Source: Mercurialis annua (lineage: Eukaryota; Streptophyta; Magnoliopsida; Malpighiales; Euphorbiaceae). From it: a stretch of DNA of 64,000 nucleotides. Positions 15,501 to 24,771 of this stretch are shown one piece after another. The notes under the pieces are model-generated. The model had not been told where the DNA came from. It worked only from the letters and a program-made list of their open reading frames with translations, and searched no databases. Position numbers and translations under genes: made by a program. Position 1 is the stretch's first letter. Each line of letters begins with the position of its first letter. The stretch spans positions 22,891,501 to 22,955,500 of the forward strand of contig NC_065577.1 in NCBI RefSeq assembly GCF_937616625.2, written 5' to 3'.

Positions 15501-17400
15501 ACGACGCATTAGAGAGACTTGTGATGCGACATAAGCATGGTAATCAAAACGACGAGTTAAAGAGACTTGAGACACTGCATACTAATCTAGCGTCACTTTT
15601 CACGCACACCTCGCATATTATAACCTAACCATGCTTAGGTAATCAGAACGACGCGATAAAGAGACTTGAGACGCGACATACTAATCTAGCGCCACTTTTC
15701 AAGCACAATTTGCGTAATATAATATAACCATGCTTAGGTAATCGGAACGATATGTTAAAGAGCCTTGACACACGACATACTAATCTAGCGTCACTTTTCA
15801 TGCACACCTTGTGTAATATAACCAAACCATGCTTTGGTAATCGGAACGACGTGTTAATGAGACTTGAGACGCGACATGCTAATCTAGCGTCACTTTTCAC
15901 GCACACCTCGCGTAATATAACCTAACTATGCTTAGGTAATCCAGACGACGCGTTAAAGAGACTTCAGACGAGACATACTAATCTAGTGTCACAAAAAAAA
16001 CGCACACTTTGCGTAATATAACCTAACCATTCTTAGGTAATCAAAACGACGCGTTCAAGAGACTTGAGATGCGACATATTAATCTAGCGTCACTTTTCAA
16101 GCACTCTACGCGTAATATAACCTGACCATGCTTAGGTAATCGTAACGACTCATTAAAGTGACTGTAGACGCGGCATACTAATATCTATTGTCATTTTTTG
16201 CGCACACTTTGCCTAATATAACCTAACCATGCTTAGGTAGCTGGAACGACGCGTTAAATAGATTTGAGACGCAACATACTAATCTATTGTCATTTTTCAC
16301 GCACACGTTGCGTAATATAACCTAACCATGCTTAGGTAATCGAAACGACGCGTTAGAGAGACTTGTGACGCGACATAGGCATGGTGAAATGACGCGTTAC
16401 AGAGACTTGAGATGCGTAATACTAATCTAGCGTAACTTATTTTGCACACTTTGGGTAATATAACCCAATGCTTAGAAATCGAAACGACGCATTAGAGAGA
16501 CTTGAGACGCGACGTACTAAGGTAGCGTCACTTTTCAAGCACACTTTGCGTAATATAACCAAACCATTCTTAGGAAATAGGAGGCGACACATTAGAGAGA
16601 CTTGAGACGCGACATACTAATCTTGTGTCAGTTTTTATAAAATATTACATAATATAGTCTAACCATACTTATGTAATCGGAACGATGCGTTAAGGTGACT
16701 TTTGACGCGAGATAAGCATGGTAAACGAAACGACGCGTTAAAGAGACTTGAGACGTGGCACACTAATCTAGTGTCATTTATTATGCACACTTTTTCGTAA
16801 TATAACCTAACCATGGTTAGGTAATTGCAACGACATGTTAAATATAATTGAGACACGACTTACTAATTTAGTGTTACTTTTCACGCACACTTTGTGTAAT
16901 ATAACCTAACCATGCTTAGGTAATCGGAACGACGCGTTAGAGAGACTTGTGACGCGACATAAACATGGTAATTGAAATGACGCATTAAAGATACTTGAGG
17001 CACGACTTACTAATCTAGCATCACTTTTCAAGCACACGTTGCGTAATATATCCTAACCATGCTAAGGTACTCAGAACGACGCGTTAAAGAGCCTTGAGAC
17101 GCGACATACTAATCTAGCGTCACTTTCACGCACACCTTGCGTAATATAACCTAACCATGCTTAAGAAATCATAACGACGCGTTAAAGAGACTTGAGACGC
17201 GACATGCTAATCTAGCTTCACTTTTCACGCACACTTTGCGTAATATAACCTAACCATGCTTAGGTAATCGGAACGACGCGTTAATGAGCCTTGAGAAGCG
17301 ACATGCTAATCTAGCGTCACTTTCACGCACACCTTGCGTAATATAAGCTAACCATGCTTAGACGCGACATTCTAATTTAGCGTCACTTTTCAGGCCGACT
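6600..17400 (+). repeat. About 4.2-kb higher-order repeat, roughly 2.5 copies
   Basis: Rare monomer variants recur at multi-kilobase spacing. The run of T followed by TGTACACTTT occurs at 6681, 10824 and 15160 (spacings 4143 and 4336). AAGCTAACCA in a matching context occurs at 9081, 13319 and 17345 (4238 and 4026). ATGTTTG(A/G)GAGACTTGTAACG occurs near 10290 and 14626 (4336). The spacing varies by about one or two monomers or short units, as expected from unequal exchange within the array. Boundaries are approximate because no alignment was run. Confidence 0.75.
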
Positions 17401-18910
17401 TTGCATAATATAACCTAACCACTCTTATGTAATCAAAACGACGTGTTAAAGAGACTTGAGATGCGACATACTAGTCTAGCGTCATTTATCACGCACTCTT
17501 TCCGTCGTATAACCTAACCATGATTAGGTAATCGGGACGACTCGCTAAAGAGACTTTAGATGCGACATACTAATCTATTGTTACTTTTCACGCACACTTT
17601 GCGTAATATAACCTAACCATGCTTAGGTATTCGAAAAGACGCGTTAGAGAGACTTGTGACGCGACTTAAGCATGGTACTCGAAACGACGCGTTAAAGACA
17701 CTTGATACTGTTAGTAGTATGTGCCCTAGGGCCATTTTTTATTTATACTTGTATAAACAAATCTCATTGGCAATGATATATATGTTTTATTTGAACTAAG
17801 TGCCTCATCAACTAAGTGTTTATTTATTGCATATTGTCCTTATCACATTGTGATAGAATCTATTCTTAAGGTGTTGAGAATATGAGTGACAGATTCTATT
17901 ATACAAGTGATCTAAATAACCGTTCATGATCAATGGGGTCCTGCGAATAAGGGCATCGCATTATCCCGGAAAGATTGTCACCTCTATTTATTCTCCTGAT
18001 TAGTAAAGAGTTGCTAATTATAGGAAGTAGTGAGTCTCATACTACTTGATGGGGATCAGAATAAACATGTGGACACTCAAGGTGTTGAGTGAGTCGAACA
18101 AGTGACGCTAGATGACTTATACATGGTAATTCATTAAAGTCAATTTAATGTCATCTAGTTCATAATTGTACATATGTCCTTTGACTTGCGGTGACACTAT
18201 CTTGTATATAGGTGATTAGAGTTTGATACTCCTTAACCCTAGATCTTTCATGAGCTAGGGCCGCGGGATGTGTTGGCTCTAGTTAGTAGTATATGGAGAT
18301 AGGGGTTTAACCTAGAAAGGATTCATCACTCTGGATGAACGGAGACAAGATTCTATGCTATCTCAAATTGTTCTTGATGGATGATAAAACCTGCGCAGGT
18401 GTATATGACTTACATAGAAAGTTGTTTCTAGTGGAAGTCATATTTATCAAGAATTAGAACTGAGAGATGAGGTCATATAATCAAGACATACAGTGTTTGA
18501 CTTAACCGTGACACTAGTCGAGATTGGAATCTTAGATGAAGGGAATTTTGAGTGTACGGTAATTATGAACATTGGTTCATAAAGAATGCATCGAAACATT
18601 CATATCTATTTGGGGGTCGTGATATGTTGCTAGACGTCACTCACGATCTACGAGAATTAATAATTAATGGGATTTAATTATTTAATATAAGAAAGGCGTT
18701 TCTTATAACTCTCGTTGCCATATAGATGTGAACCTAGTTAGTCACACACAATAGGGTGTGCAACCGATTGAGTTTACGAGAGATCGATTTAATATAGATA
18801 CTAGCATATCTCGGAAATTAATCTAAGATGAAAAACAAGTATAAATTAGGGACTAATTTGTAAGAGTTATAAATTAGTAGGCACCTAATTGTATTTTATC
18901 CAAGTTAATG

Positions 18911-19058
18911 TGATGATGTCATGTGATGATGTCACGATGATGTCACGATGATGTCATGTGATTATGTCACGATGATGTCATGTGATGATGTCACGATGAT
19001 GTCATACGATGATGTCATGTGATGATGTCATGTGATGATGTCATGTGATGATGTCATG
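18911..19058 (+). repeat. 13-bp TGATGTCA tandem repeat in U3 of 5' LTR
   Basis: About a dozen copies of a degenerate unit of the type TGATGATGTCATG or CACGATGATG. The 3' LTR has the same array (about 25973-26108) but one 13-bp unit fewer, which accounts exactly for the length difference between the LTRs (2007 versus 1994). The core TGATGTCA (TGACATCA on the other strand) resembles the bZIP-type TGACGTCA site. An enhancer role is an inference from its position upstream of the TATA box. Confidence 0.85.
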
Positions 19059-19067
19059 TATGTCTCT

Positions 19068-19252
19068 GTGTGTGACACCTAGCATCCGACGTGTCAGAAG
19101 GTGGCAACACCTATGCTTGATGTGTGACACCTAGCATATGATGTGTCAGATGGTGGCAACACCTATGCTTGGTGTGTGACACCTAGCATGTGAGGTGTCG
19201 AATGGTGGCAACACCTTTGCTTGGCGTGTGACACCTAGCATGTGAGGTGTTG
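19068..19252 (+). repeat. 50-bp tandem repeat in U3 of 5' LTR
   Basis: About 3.6 imperfect copies of a unit starting GTGTGACACCTAGCAT and ending GGCAACACCTATGCTTG, directly upstream of the TATA box. The same block occurs in the 3' LTR at about 26118-26302. Tandem repeats in U3 of plant retrotransposons often carry transcription factor sites; which factor would bind here is unknown. Confidence 0.85.
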
Positions 19253-19275
19253 CATTCTTAAGCAAAGCTCTACCC

Positions 19276-19283
19276 TATAAATA
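19276..19283 (+). promoter_or_regulatory. TATA box of copia 5' LTR
   Basis: TATAAATA in the context CCC-TATAAATA-GAGG, inside the LTR and about 440 bp before its end. A transcript start about 30 bp downstream would give an R-U5 leader of roughly 410 nt. The 3' LTR has the identical box at 26326-26333. No experiment supports the start; it is a motif call. Confidence 0.75.
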
Positions 19284-19716
19284 GAGGTTTCCTTTGCTCA
19301 TTCTAAAGACACCACACTTAAGAGAGCATATTTGAAGGAGTTCAAGTAGTCATCAATCACAGAAAAGCTTGGAGAAAGTTTTTCATACAACCCAGCAAAG
19401 ACGTAATCGAGGTGAGAGTTTGAGCTTAGGGTTGCTCGGCAAGAGAAACTCTTGCAGATTACTTCAAGGCGAGGATTCAATCGGACGCATACTCGTGTGG
19501 ACGAGCTTGAGGTCGCCGTACTATCGGGACTACAAGAATCGTTGGAGAATCGACATAGGTATTCTTCTTACAGTTTCTAGATGCGTGCTTTAATTACTAG
19601 ATGATACGACGATCCATTTGTTATTGATATGATCAATTTCTGGATCCGAATTGTTGGAATTCCAATTTCGAATTGAAATATACGATTCGGACCCTCACGT
19701 CCCGCTGCACCAACAG

Positions 19717-19729
19717 TGGTATCGGAGCC
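19717..19729 (+). other. Primer-binding site of copia element
   Basis: TGGTATCGGAGCC starts two bases after the 5' LTR. It is complementary to the 3' end of plant initiator methionine tRNA, the usual primer of copia elements (common form TGGTATCAGAGC), with one base difference. Confidence 0.9.
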
Positions 19730-20830
19730 ACCGTATCAGCAAGTATTAAAGCTTTACGATTGAATGCATGTATTAATAATCATGGACTTAGGAATTATTA
19801 ATTGGCATGTAATTTATAATTCCGAGGGCTTAGGTCTTGTTTGCAAAAACGAGCAAACGGTATTGTGACATTAATTACATTTGATTAAATTCTGTCTAGG
19901 AGATTGGTACTTAAGTGGTCCGCTCGTGACCCTCCAATCTATCCTGGGAATTTTTCTAATGTGATTATTTAACACAATACGTGACTCGCTTGTGCATTAT
20001 ATTGTCATCAACAAAACATGCGGAACAAGTAATAATTTGCTCATTCTTTTGTGGCTAAAGAATGAGACATAGGAAGTCCATGATGATACATGTGTGATTG
20101 CATGATTCATTTTAGCTTTAATATGTATGAGATGCATGCTAAAATGTGTTGTGGGCTTAGTGAGACCGGAATAACTTAAAACCCTAAGAAATCTTCCTAA
20201 AAGTAAAAAGATTAAGTTTATATTGATTAATCATTAAATTGATTTATCAATGGCTCTCCATTGGAGCAATAAACTAACTTGCTTTGAGTTATCATCTTGT
20301 CGGCTATGGATACATAGGGGTGAGATGATATCGTCAAGAGATGTTGACGAGTTTATTGTTAAGCATGCGATGTTGCGGGTGTAGTCGATATAATATACGG
20401 CGAGAAAGGCAATTAGGCGTACCTGAGTCGTATATTATTCAAATCGATACATCTTAGTTGATTCAATGGGTTAAACTTAACTAATGTGGAAACCCAAGAA
20501 TAGCATTAAGTACTTGAGGGTGAAAGCATTAGGAGCCGGAAATGATTGAACCTCATATGAGATATGATGAACAAGTAGTTGTTCACTTATATATCATTTT
20601 GATCCCAAGAATAGCATTAAGTACTTGAGGGAAAGATAAATGAGTATAAGAATTCAATCACCCGCTTGAATCTTTTTCCAACAAAGATTCACGTTTCCTA
20701 TTTTGGAAGTGTAGGATTCGAAAAAGATAGTGGGAGGCCATTTTGATAAAGACCAAATCATTATGGTTTAAATATATAAGACAATAATACTAATTAGAAA
20801 TCTTTGCTTTCTATAGGTTGATAAGATAAG
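19730..20830 (+). other. Untranslated leader of copia element
   Basis: About 1.1 kb between the primer-binding site and the Gag-Pol start, with no long open frame. The only internal structure I see is a perfect 28-bp direct repeat (CCCAAGAATAGCATTAAG followed by TACTTGAGGG) at 20493-20520 and 20604-20631. Packaging and dimerisation signals would be expected in such a leader but cannot be recognised by sequence alone. Confidence 0.7.
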
Positions 20831-23800
20831 ATGAAATCGAATCCGTTAAGTAGCATTCTCGACAATAATCGCTTAGTGGGTCCTAACTTTGTTGATTGGT
20901 TAAGAAATCTCAAAATAGTTCTTGCAAGTGAACACATAGCATATGTTCTTGAGACAAATGTTCCGGGACCATTGCCGATTGAGGCACCTCCCGAGGAACA
21001 TGAGGCATTGCGCAAGTGGAAGTTAGATGACGAACAAGCCAAGTGCTATATGTTGGCATCTATGAATAACGAGTTGCAAAAGCAACACGAGAAATATCCG
21101 GGAGCTCGCAAAATATTGTTTCACTTACAAGAGTTGTATGGTGAATCAAGTCGTTTTGCTAGATATGAGATATCTAAGCAATTATTTCGGGCAAAGCACT
21201 CCGAAGGAAAGGGTATTGGAGAACATGTGAACATGATGATTCGATGTATCGAACGGCTAGAGGGTCTAGACTTCATCATGGACTTCAATCTCCAAACGGA
21301 TATGATCCTTCAATCCCTTCCGGAATCATATGGTAATTTCATCACGAATTACTATATGAATCGGATAGAATGTACACTTGCCGAGTTATCAAACATGTTG
21401 ATAACTGCTGAAAAGAATAATGTTAAGGGAAAGGAAGTTTCTCTTGTGGTTGCTTCTTCTAGTAAGACTAAGAAGAAGAAAACTAAGAAGAATGTTTTGA
21501 AGGCCCAAAAAGCCATTGCGAAAAAGAAGGGCACCTCAGAGAACAAAGGAAAATGTTTCTTTTGTGAAGGCGAGGGACATTGGAAACGAAATTGCCCCAA
21601 GTATTTGGAATCCAAGGGCAAGAACAAGAAGAATGAGAATCCCGGTGAGGGTATGTCAATTTCTTGTTATTTCAATTCCAATAACGATAGCTCGTCCAAA
21701 GCTTGGGTATTAGATACCGGAGCTAGTTCTCACATTTGTTCATCCTTACAGGATCTAGTAAATGAGAGGAAGTTGGACAAGGACGAAGTGATCTTGAAGC
21801 TTGGAAATAACGCAAGCGTTGCGGCTAAAGCTATAGGATCATCTTCTATTTTGTTGTATAAACATGTTTTGTATTTGAATAATGTTTTGTACTTACCAAA
21901 CGCTTATAGAAATATCATGTCCATATCTTGTATGACAAGATTAGGGTATGATTTCCTATTTACAAAGGATGTTTGTAAAATTATCTATGATAATAAAATC
22001 GTTGGTTATGGTTATGTACAAAACGGTCTTTATTGTATAAATGAAGATGTTAGCAATACAAATAATGTTTTAGAAATAAATACCATAAGTGATCAAACCT
22101 CGAAACAATTATGGCACTTACGATTAGGACATATTGCGGAAGATAGACTTAACAAGTTGGATAAGATGGGAATCTTGGGCAATCTTGATTCAGCATCAAT
22201 TTCAACTTGTGAGTCATGTCTTAAAGGCAAAATGACCCGATCACCCTTTGTGGGACAAAGTGGTAGAGCCAACGATATTTTGGAAATCATACATAGTGAT
22301 GTATGTGGTCCATTTAAAGAAATGGCACGAGGTGGTTATTTATACTTCATTACCTTCACCGATGATTTATCACGGTATGGGTATGTTGTTCTTATGAAGA
22401 ACAAGAGTGAAGCTTTTGAAAAATTCAAAGATTTCAAAAATGAAGTAGAAAACCAAATTGGAAAAGGTATTAAAATCCTACGATCTGATCGAGGAGGTGA
22501 ATACTTGAGTACGGAGTTTGGTACATTCTTAAGAGAATGCGGTATTATTTCCCAACTGACTCCTCCGGGAACACCACAGTTGAATGGTGTATCGGAACGG
22601 AGGAATCGTACATTGTTAGACATGGTACGATCAATGATGAGCTATACTGATTTACCCATTTCATTATGGGGTCATGCACTTCTTAGCGCAAATTATATTC
22701 TAAATCGAGTACCAACTAAATCCGCTCCGAGAATACCTTATACGATATGGTATGGTAAGGAACCAAGTCTTAAGCATATTAAGATTTGGGGATGTTCGGC
22801 ATATATCAAAAAGTTGATAACCGACAAGTTGGAATCAAGATCAATCATGGGAAGGTTCGTTGGTTATCCTAAAAACAGTTTAGGATATTATTTCTATATT
22901 CCGTCAGAGCAAACAATCTATGTTAGTCGGGATGCCCATTTTCTTGAAAAAGAGTTTATTCAAGAAGGTGGAAAAGGAAGGAATATTGAATTAGATGAGG
23001 AGTCATCTAAAAACCAAGAAAATGATACAATGGAGATTGATCAAACCCATAGTGAACCAAAATTAGTAAAATCTACAGAAACACCTCGAAGATCAAGTAG
23101 AGTATCTTATCCACCGGAGAGATATGGTTTTCTTCATGATATTCAGGAGTTGTTTATTCATGGAGAAAATGATCAAATTGTTGATCCTTCTACTTATGAA
23201 GAAGCTATATGTGATATAGATTCTTCAAGATGGCTTGAAGCTATGAAATCCGAAATGGATTCCATGTACAGTAACCAAGTTTGGGAGCTAGTCGATCCAC
23301 CCAATGGTATTATACCAATAGGGAACAAATGGATTTTCAAGCGTAAAATTGGTGCTGATGGAAAAGTGGAGACTTTTAAAGCTAGGCTTGTTGCGAAAGG
23401 GTTTCGCCAAAGGCAAGGAGTCGATTATGAAGAGACTTTCTCGCCTGTTGCCATGCTTAAGTCCATCCGGATTCTTCTTGCCATAGCTGCACATTTAGAT
23501 TATGAGGTTTGGCAAATGGATGTCAAAACCGCATTCCTTAATGGATATATTGAGGAAGAAATCTATATGGAACAACCTAAGGGTTTTGAATCTGAAGAAG
23601 GTTCCAAGATGTGTAAGCTTAAACGATCCATATATGGATTGAAGCAAGCTTCGAGAAGTTGGAATCGTCGTTTTGATGAAGCTATAAAGAGTTACGAGTT
23701 TATCAAAAACGAAGATGAACCATGTGTTTACAAGAAGGTTAGTGGGAGCGCAATCACGTTCCTAGTCTTGTACGTAGATGACATTTTACTAATAGGAAAT

Positions 23801-24757
23801 GATGTCGGTATGTTAACCTCTGTAAAGCTTTGGTTATCCAAAACTTTCTCCATGAAAGACCTCGGAGAAGCAACTTATATTCTCGGTATTAGACTCTATA
23901 GAGATAGATCTAAGAGAATAATAGGTCTCTCCCAAAGGCTTTACTTAGAAAAGATATTGAAGAAGTTCAATATGGAAAATTCTAAGAGAGGACTGATTCC
24001 CGTTAGGCATGGAATTCACCTTTCAAAGGATATGTCTCCAAAGACATCTGAGGAAAGAGATGAAATGGCAAAGATACCATATGCTTCGGCAATTGGTAGT
24101 CTTATGTACGCTATGTTGTGTACCAGGCCGGATATTGCCTATGCGGTTAGTTTAACTAGCCGATATCAATCCAATCCAGGTTCGGAACACTGGATGACTG
24201 TTAAGAATATCTTTAAGTACTTGAGAAGGACTAAAGATATGATCTTAACATATGGAGGAGGTGATCTACAAATAGACGGCTTTACAGATTCTGATTTTCA
24301 ATCAGATATAGACGATCGTAAGTCTATATCCGGATTCGTATTCACATGTAATGGAGGAGCAGTGAGTTGGAAGAGTTCCAAACAAGAAACCACTACAGAT
24401 TCCACCACAGAGGCTGAGTATATTGCGGCATCAGATGCTGCAAAGGAAGCTGTTTGGATTAGGAAGTTCGTTTCTGAACTTGGTGTGGTTCCTACCATTG
24501 AGTCGGCGGTTCCTCTTTTCTGCGACAACAATGGTGCTATAGCCCAGGCAAAGGAACCCCGGTCTCACCAGAAATCCAAACACATAGAAAGGCGCTATCA
24601 TATCATCCGAGAGATTGTTGGAAAGGGAGATGTGTCTCTCCAAAAGATAGCATCAGCCGATAACACGGCTGACCCACTGACAAAGCCCATGACCCAGAGT
24701 CAATTGGATTTACATCTTGAGAAGATGGGGCTTAGATATAGTAGCCAATGGCACTAG
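20831..24757 (+). CDS. Copia Gag-Pol polyprotein, intact
   Basis: A 1308-residue polyprotein that builds the virus-like particle, copies the element RNA into DNA and integrates it. Visible parts: Gag core, residues 1 to about 235, ending in a lysine-rich stretch; CCHC zinc knuckle CFFCEGEGHWKRNC (242-255); protease DTGASS (295-300); integrase zinc-binding H429, H434, C460 and C463; integrase core D490, D553 and E589 with exact D-35-E spacing; reverse transcriptase with YVDD at 981-984; RNase H acidic residues at D1153, E1196 and D1232. Integrase lies before reverse transcriptase, which defines copia. There is no frameshift or stop; Gag and Pol share one frame, so Gag excess must come from processing or RNA-level control. 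The ATG at 20831 is the first Met of the frame and leads directly into a typical Gag N-terminus. It ends 14 bp before the 3' LTR. Confidence 0.97.
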   Translation: MKSNPLSSILDNNRLVGPNFVDWLRNLKIVLASEHIAYVLETNVPGPLPIEAPPEEHEALRKWKLDDEQAKCYMLASMNNELQKQHEKYPGARKILFHLQELYGESSRFARYEISKQLFRAKHSEGKGIGEHVNMMIRCIERLEGLDFIMDFNLQTDMILQSLPESYGNFITNYYMNRIECTLAELSNMLITAEKNNVKGKEVSLVVASSSKTKKKKTKKNVLKAQKAIAKKKGTSENKGKCFFCEGEGHWKRNCPKYLESKGKNKKNENPGEGMSISCYFNSNNDSSSKAWVLDTGASSHICSSLQDLVNERKLDKDEVILKLGNNASVAAKAIGSSSILLYKHVLYLNNVLYLPNAYRNIMSISCMTRLGYDFLFTKDVCKIIYDNKIVGYGYVQNGLYCINEDVSNTNNVLEINTISDQTSKQLWHLRLGHIAEDRLNKLDKMGILGNLDSASISTCESCLKGKMTRSPFVGQSGRANDILEIIHSDVCGPFKEMARGGYLYFITFTDDLSRYGYVVLMKNKSEAFEKFKDFKNEVENQIGKGIKILRSDRGGEYLSTEFGTFLRECGIISQLTPPGTPQLNGVSERRNRTLLDMVRSMMSYTDLPISLWGHALLSANYILNRVPTKSAPRIPYTIWYGKEPSLKHIKIWGCSAYIKKLITDKLESRSIMGRFVGYPKNSLGYYFYIPSEQTIYVSRDAHFLEKEFIQEGGKGRNIELDEESSKNQENDTMEIDQTHSEPKLVKSTETPRRSSRVSYPPERYGFLHDIQELFIHGENDQIVDPSTYEEAICDIDSSRWLEAMKSEMDSMYSNQVWELVDPPNGIIPIGNKWIFKRKIGADGKVETFKARLVAKGFRQRQGVDYEETFSPVAMLKSIRILLAIAAHLDYEVWQMDVKTAFLNGYIEEEIYMEQPKGFESEEGSKMCKLKRSIYGLKQASRSWNRRFDEAIKSYEFIKNEDEPCVYKKVSGSAITFLVLYVDDILLIGNDVGMLTSVKLWLSKTFSMKDLGEATYILGIRLYRDRSKRIIGLSQRLYLEKILKKFNMENSKRGLIPVRHGIHLSKDMSPKTSEERDEMAKIPYASAIGSLMYAMLCTRPDIAYAVSLTSRYQSNPGSEHWMTVKNIFKYLRRTKDMILTYGGGDLQIDGFTDSDFQSDIDDRKSISGFVFTCNGGAVSWKSSKQETTTDSTTEAEYIAASDAAKEAVWIRKFVSELGVVPTIESAVPLFCDNNGAIAQAKEPRSHQKSKHIERRYHIIREIVGKGDVSLQKIASADNTADPLTKPMTQSQLDLHLEKMGLRYSSQWH

Positions 24758-24760
24758 TGC

Positions 24761-24771
24761 AAGTGGGAGAT
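24761..24771 (+). other. Polypurine tract of copia element
   Basis: AAGTGGGAGAT lies immediately before the 3' LTR (starting at 24772), the expected place for the plus-strand primer. The AGTGGGAGATTGTTAG context is common in plant copia elements. Confidence 0.85.

Larger units (their letters stand above)
1..17708 (+). repeat. 99-bp satellite array, forward block 1
   Basis: Tandem array of a diverged monomer of about 99 bp; for example, the AGGTAAT motif recurs 99 bases apart at about 1106 and 1205. The forward strand is defined here by the order ACGCGTTAAAGAGACTTGAG, CTAATCTAGCGTCAC, ACGCACACTTTGCGTAATAT and CCATGCTTAGG. A 48-bp short unit (containing TAAGCATGGTAATCG) recurs among the full monomers. 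Larger duplications lie on top of the ladder (see the separate entries). The block ends at the GATAC target site (17704-17708) of the copia element and resumes after it. No credible gene is present. One antisense frame is nearly open because 99 is a multiple of 3, but it has a TAG in each consensus monomer. A centromeric or pericentromeric role is inferred from array structure only. Confidence 0.97.
17709..19715 (+). repeat. 5' LTR of copia element
   Basis: 2007 bp with TG...CA ends. It is nearly identical to 24772-26765. From 5' to 3' it holds an AT-rich U3, a 13-bp tandem array (about 18911-19058), about 3.6 copies of a 50-bp repeat (about 19068-19252), a TATA box at 19276 and the R-U5 part. 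The small 74-codon frames inside it (such as 19369-19593) have no recognisable product and recur in both LTRs; I treat them as chance. Confidence 0.97.

Noticed and set aside
1..17703. CRISPR-like regular repeats
   Set aside because: There are no unique spacers; the whole 99-bp unit is repeated and diverged, and the context is a plant nuclear genome.
19369..19593. 74-codon frame in the copia 5' LTR, repeated at 26419-26643, and antisense frames of 60 codons
   Set aside because: It lies in the R-U5 part of an LTR, has no recognisable domain, and is present twice only because the LTR is duplicated.
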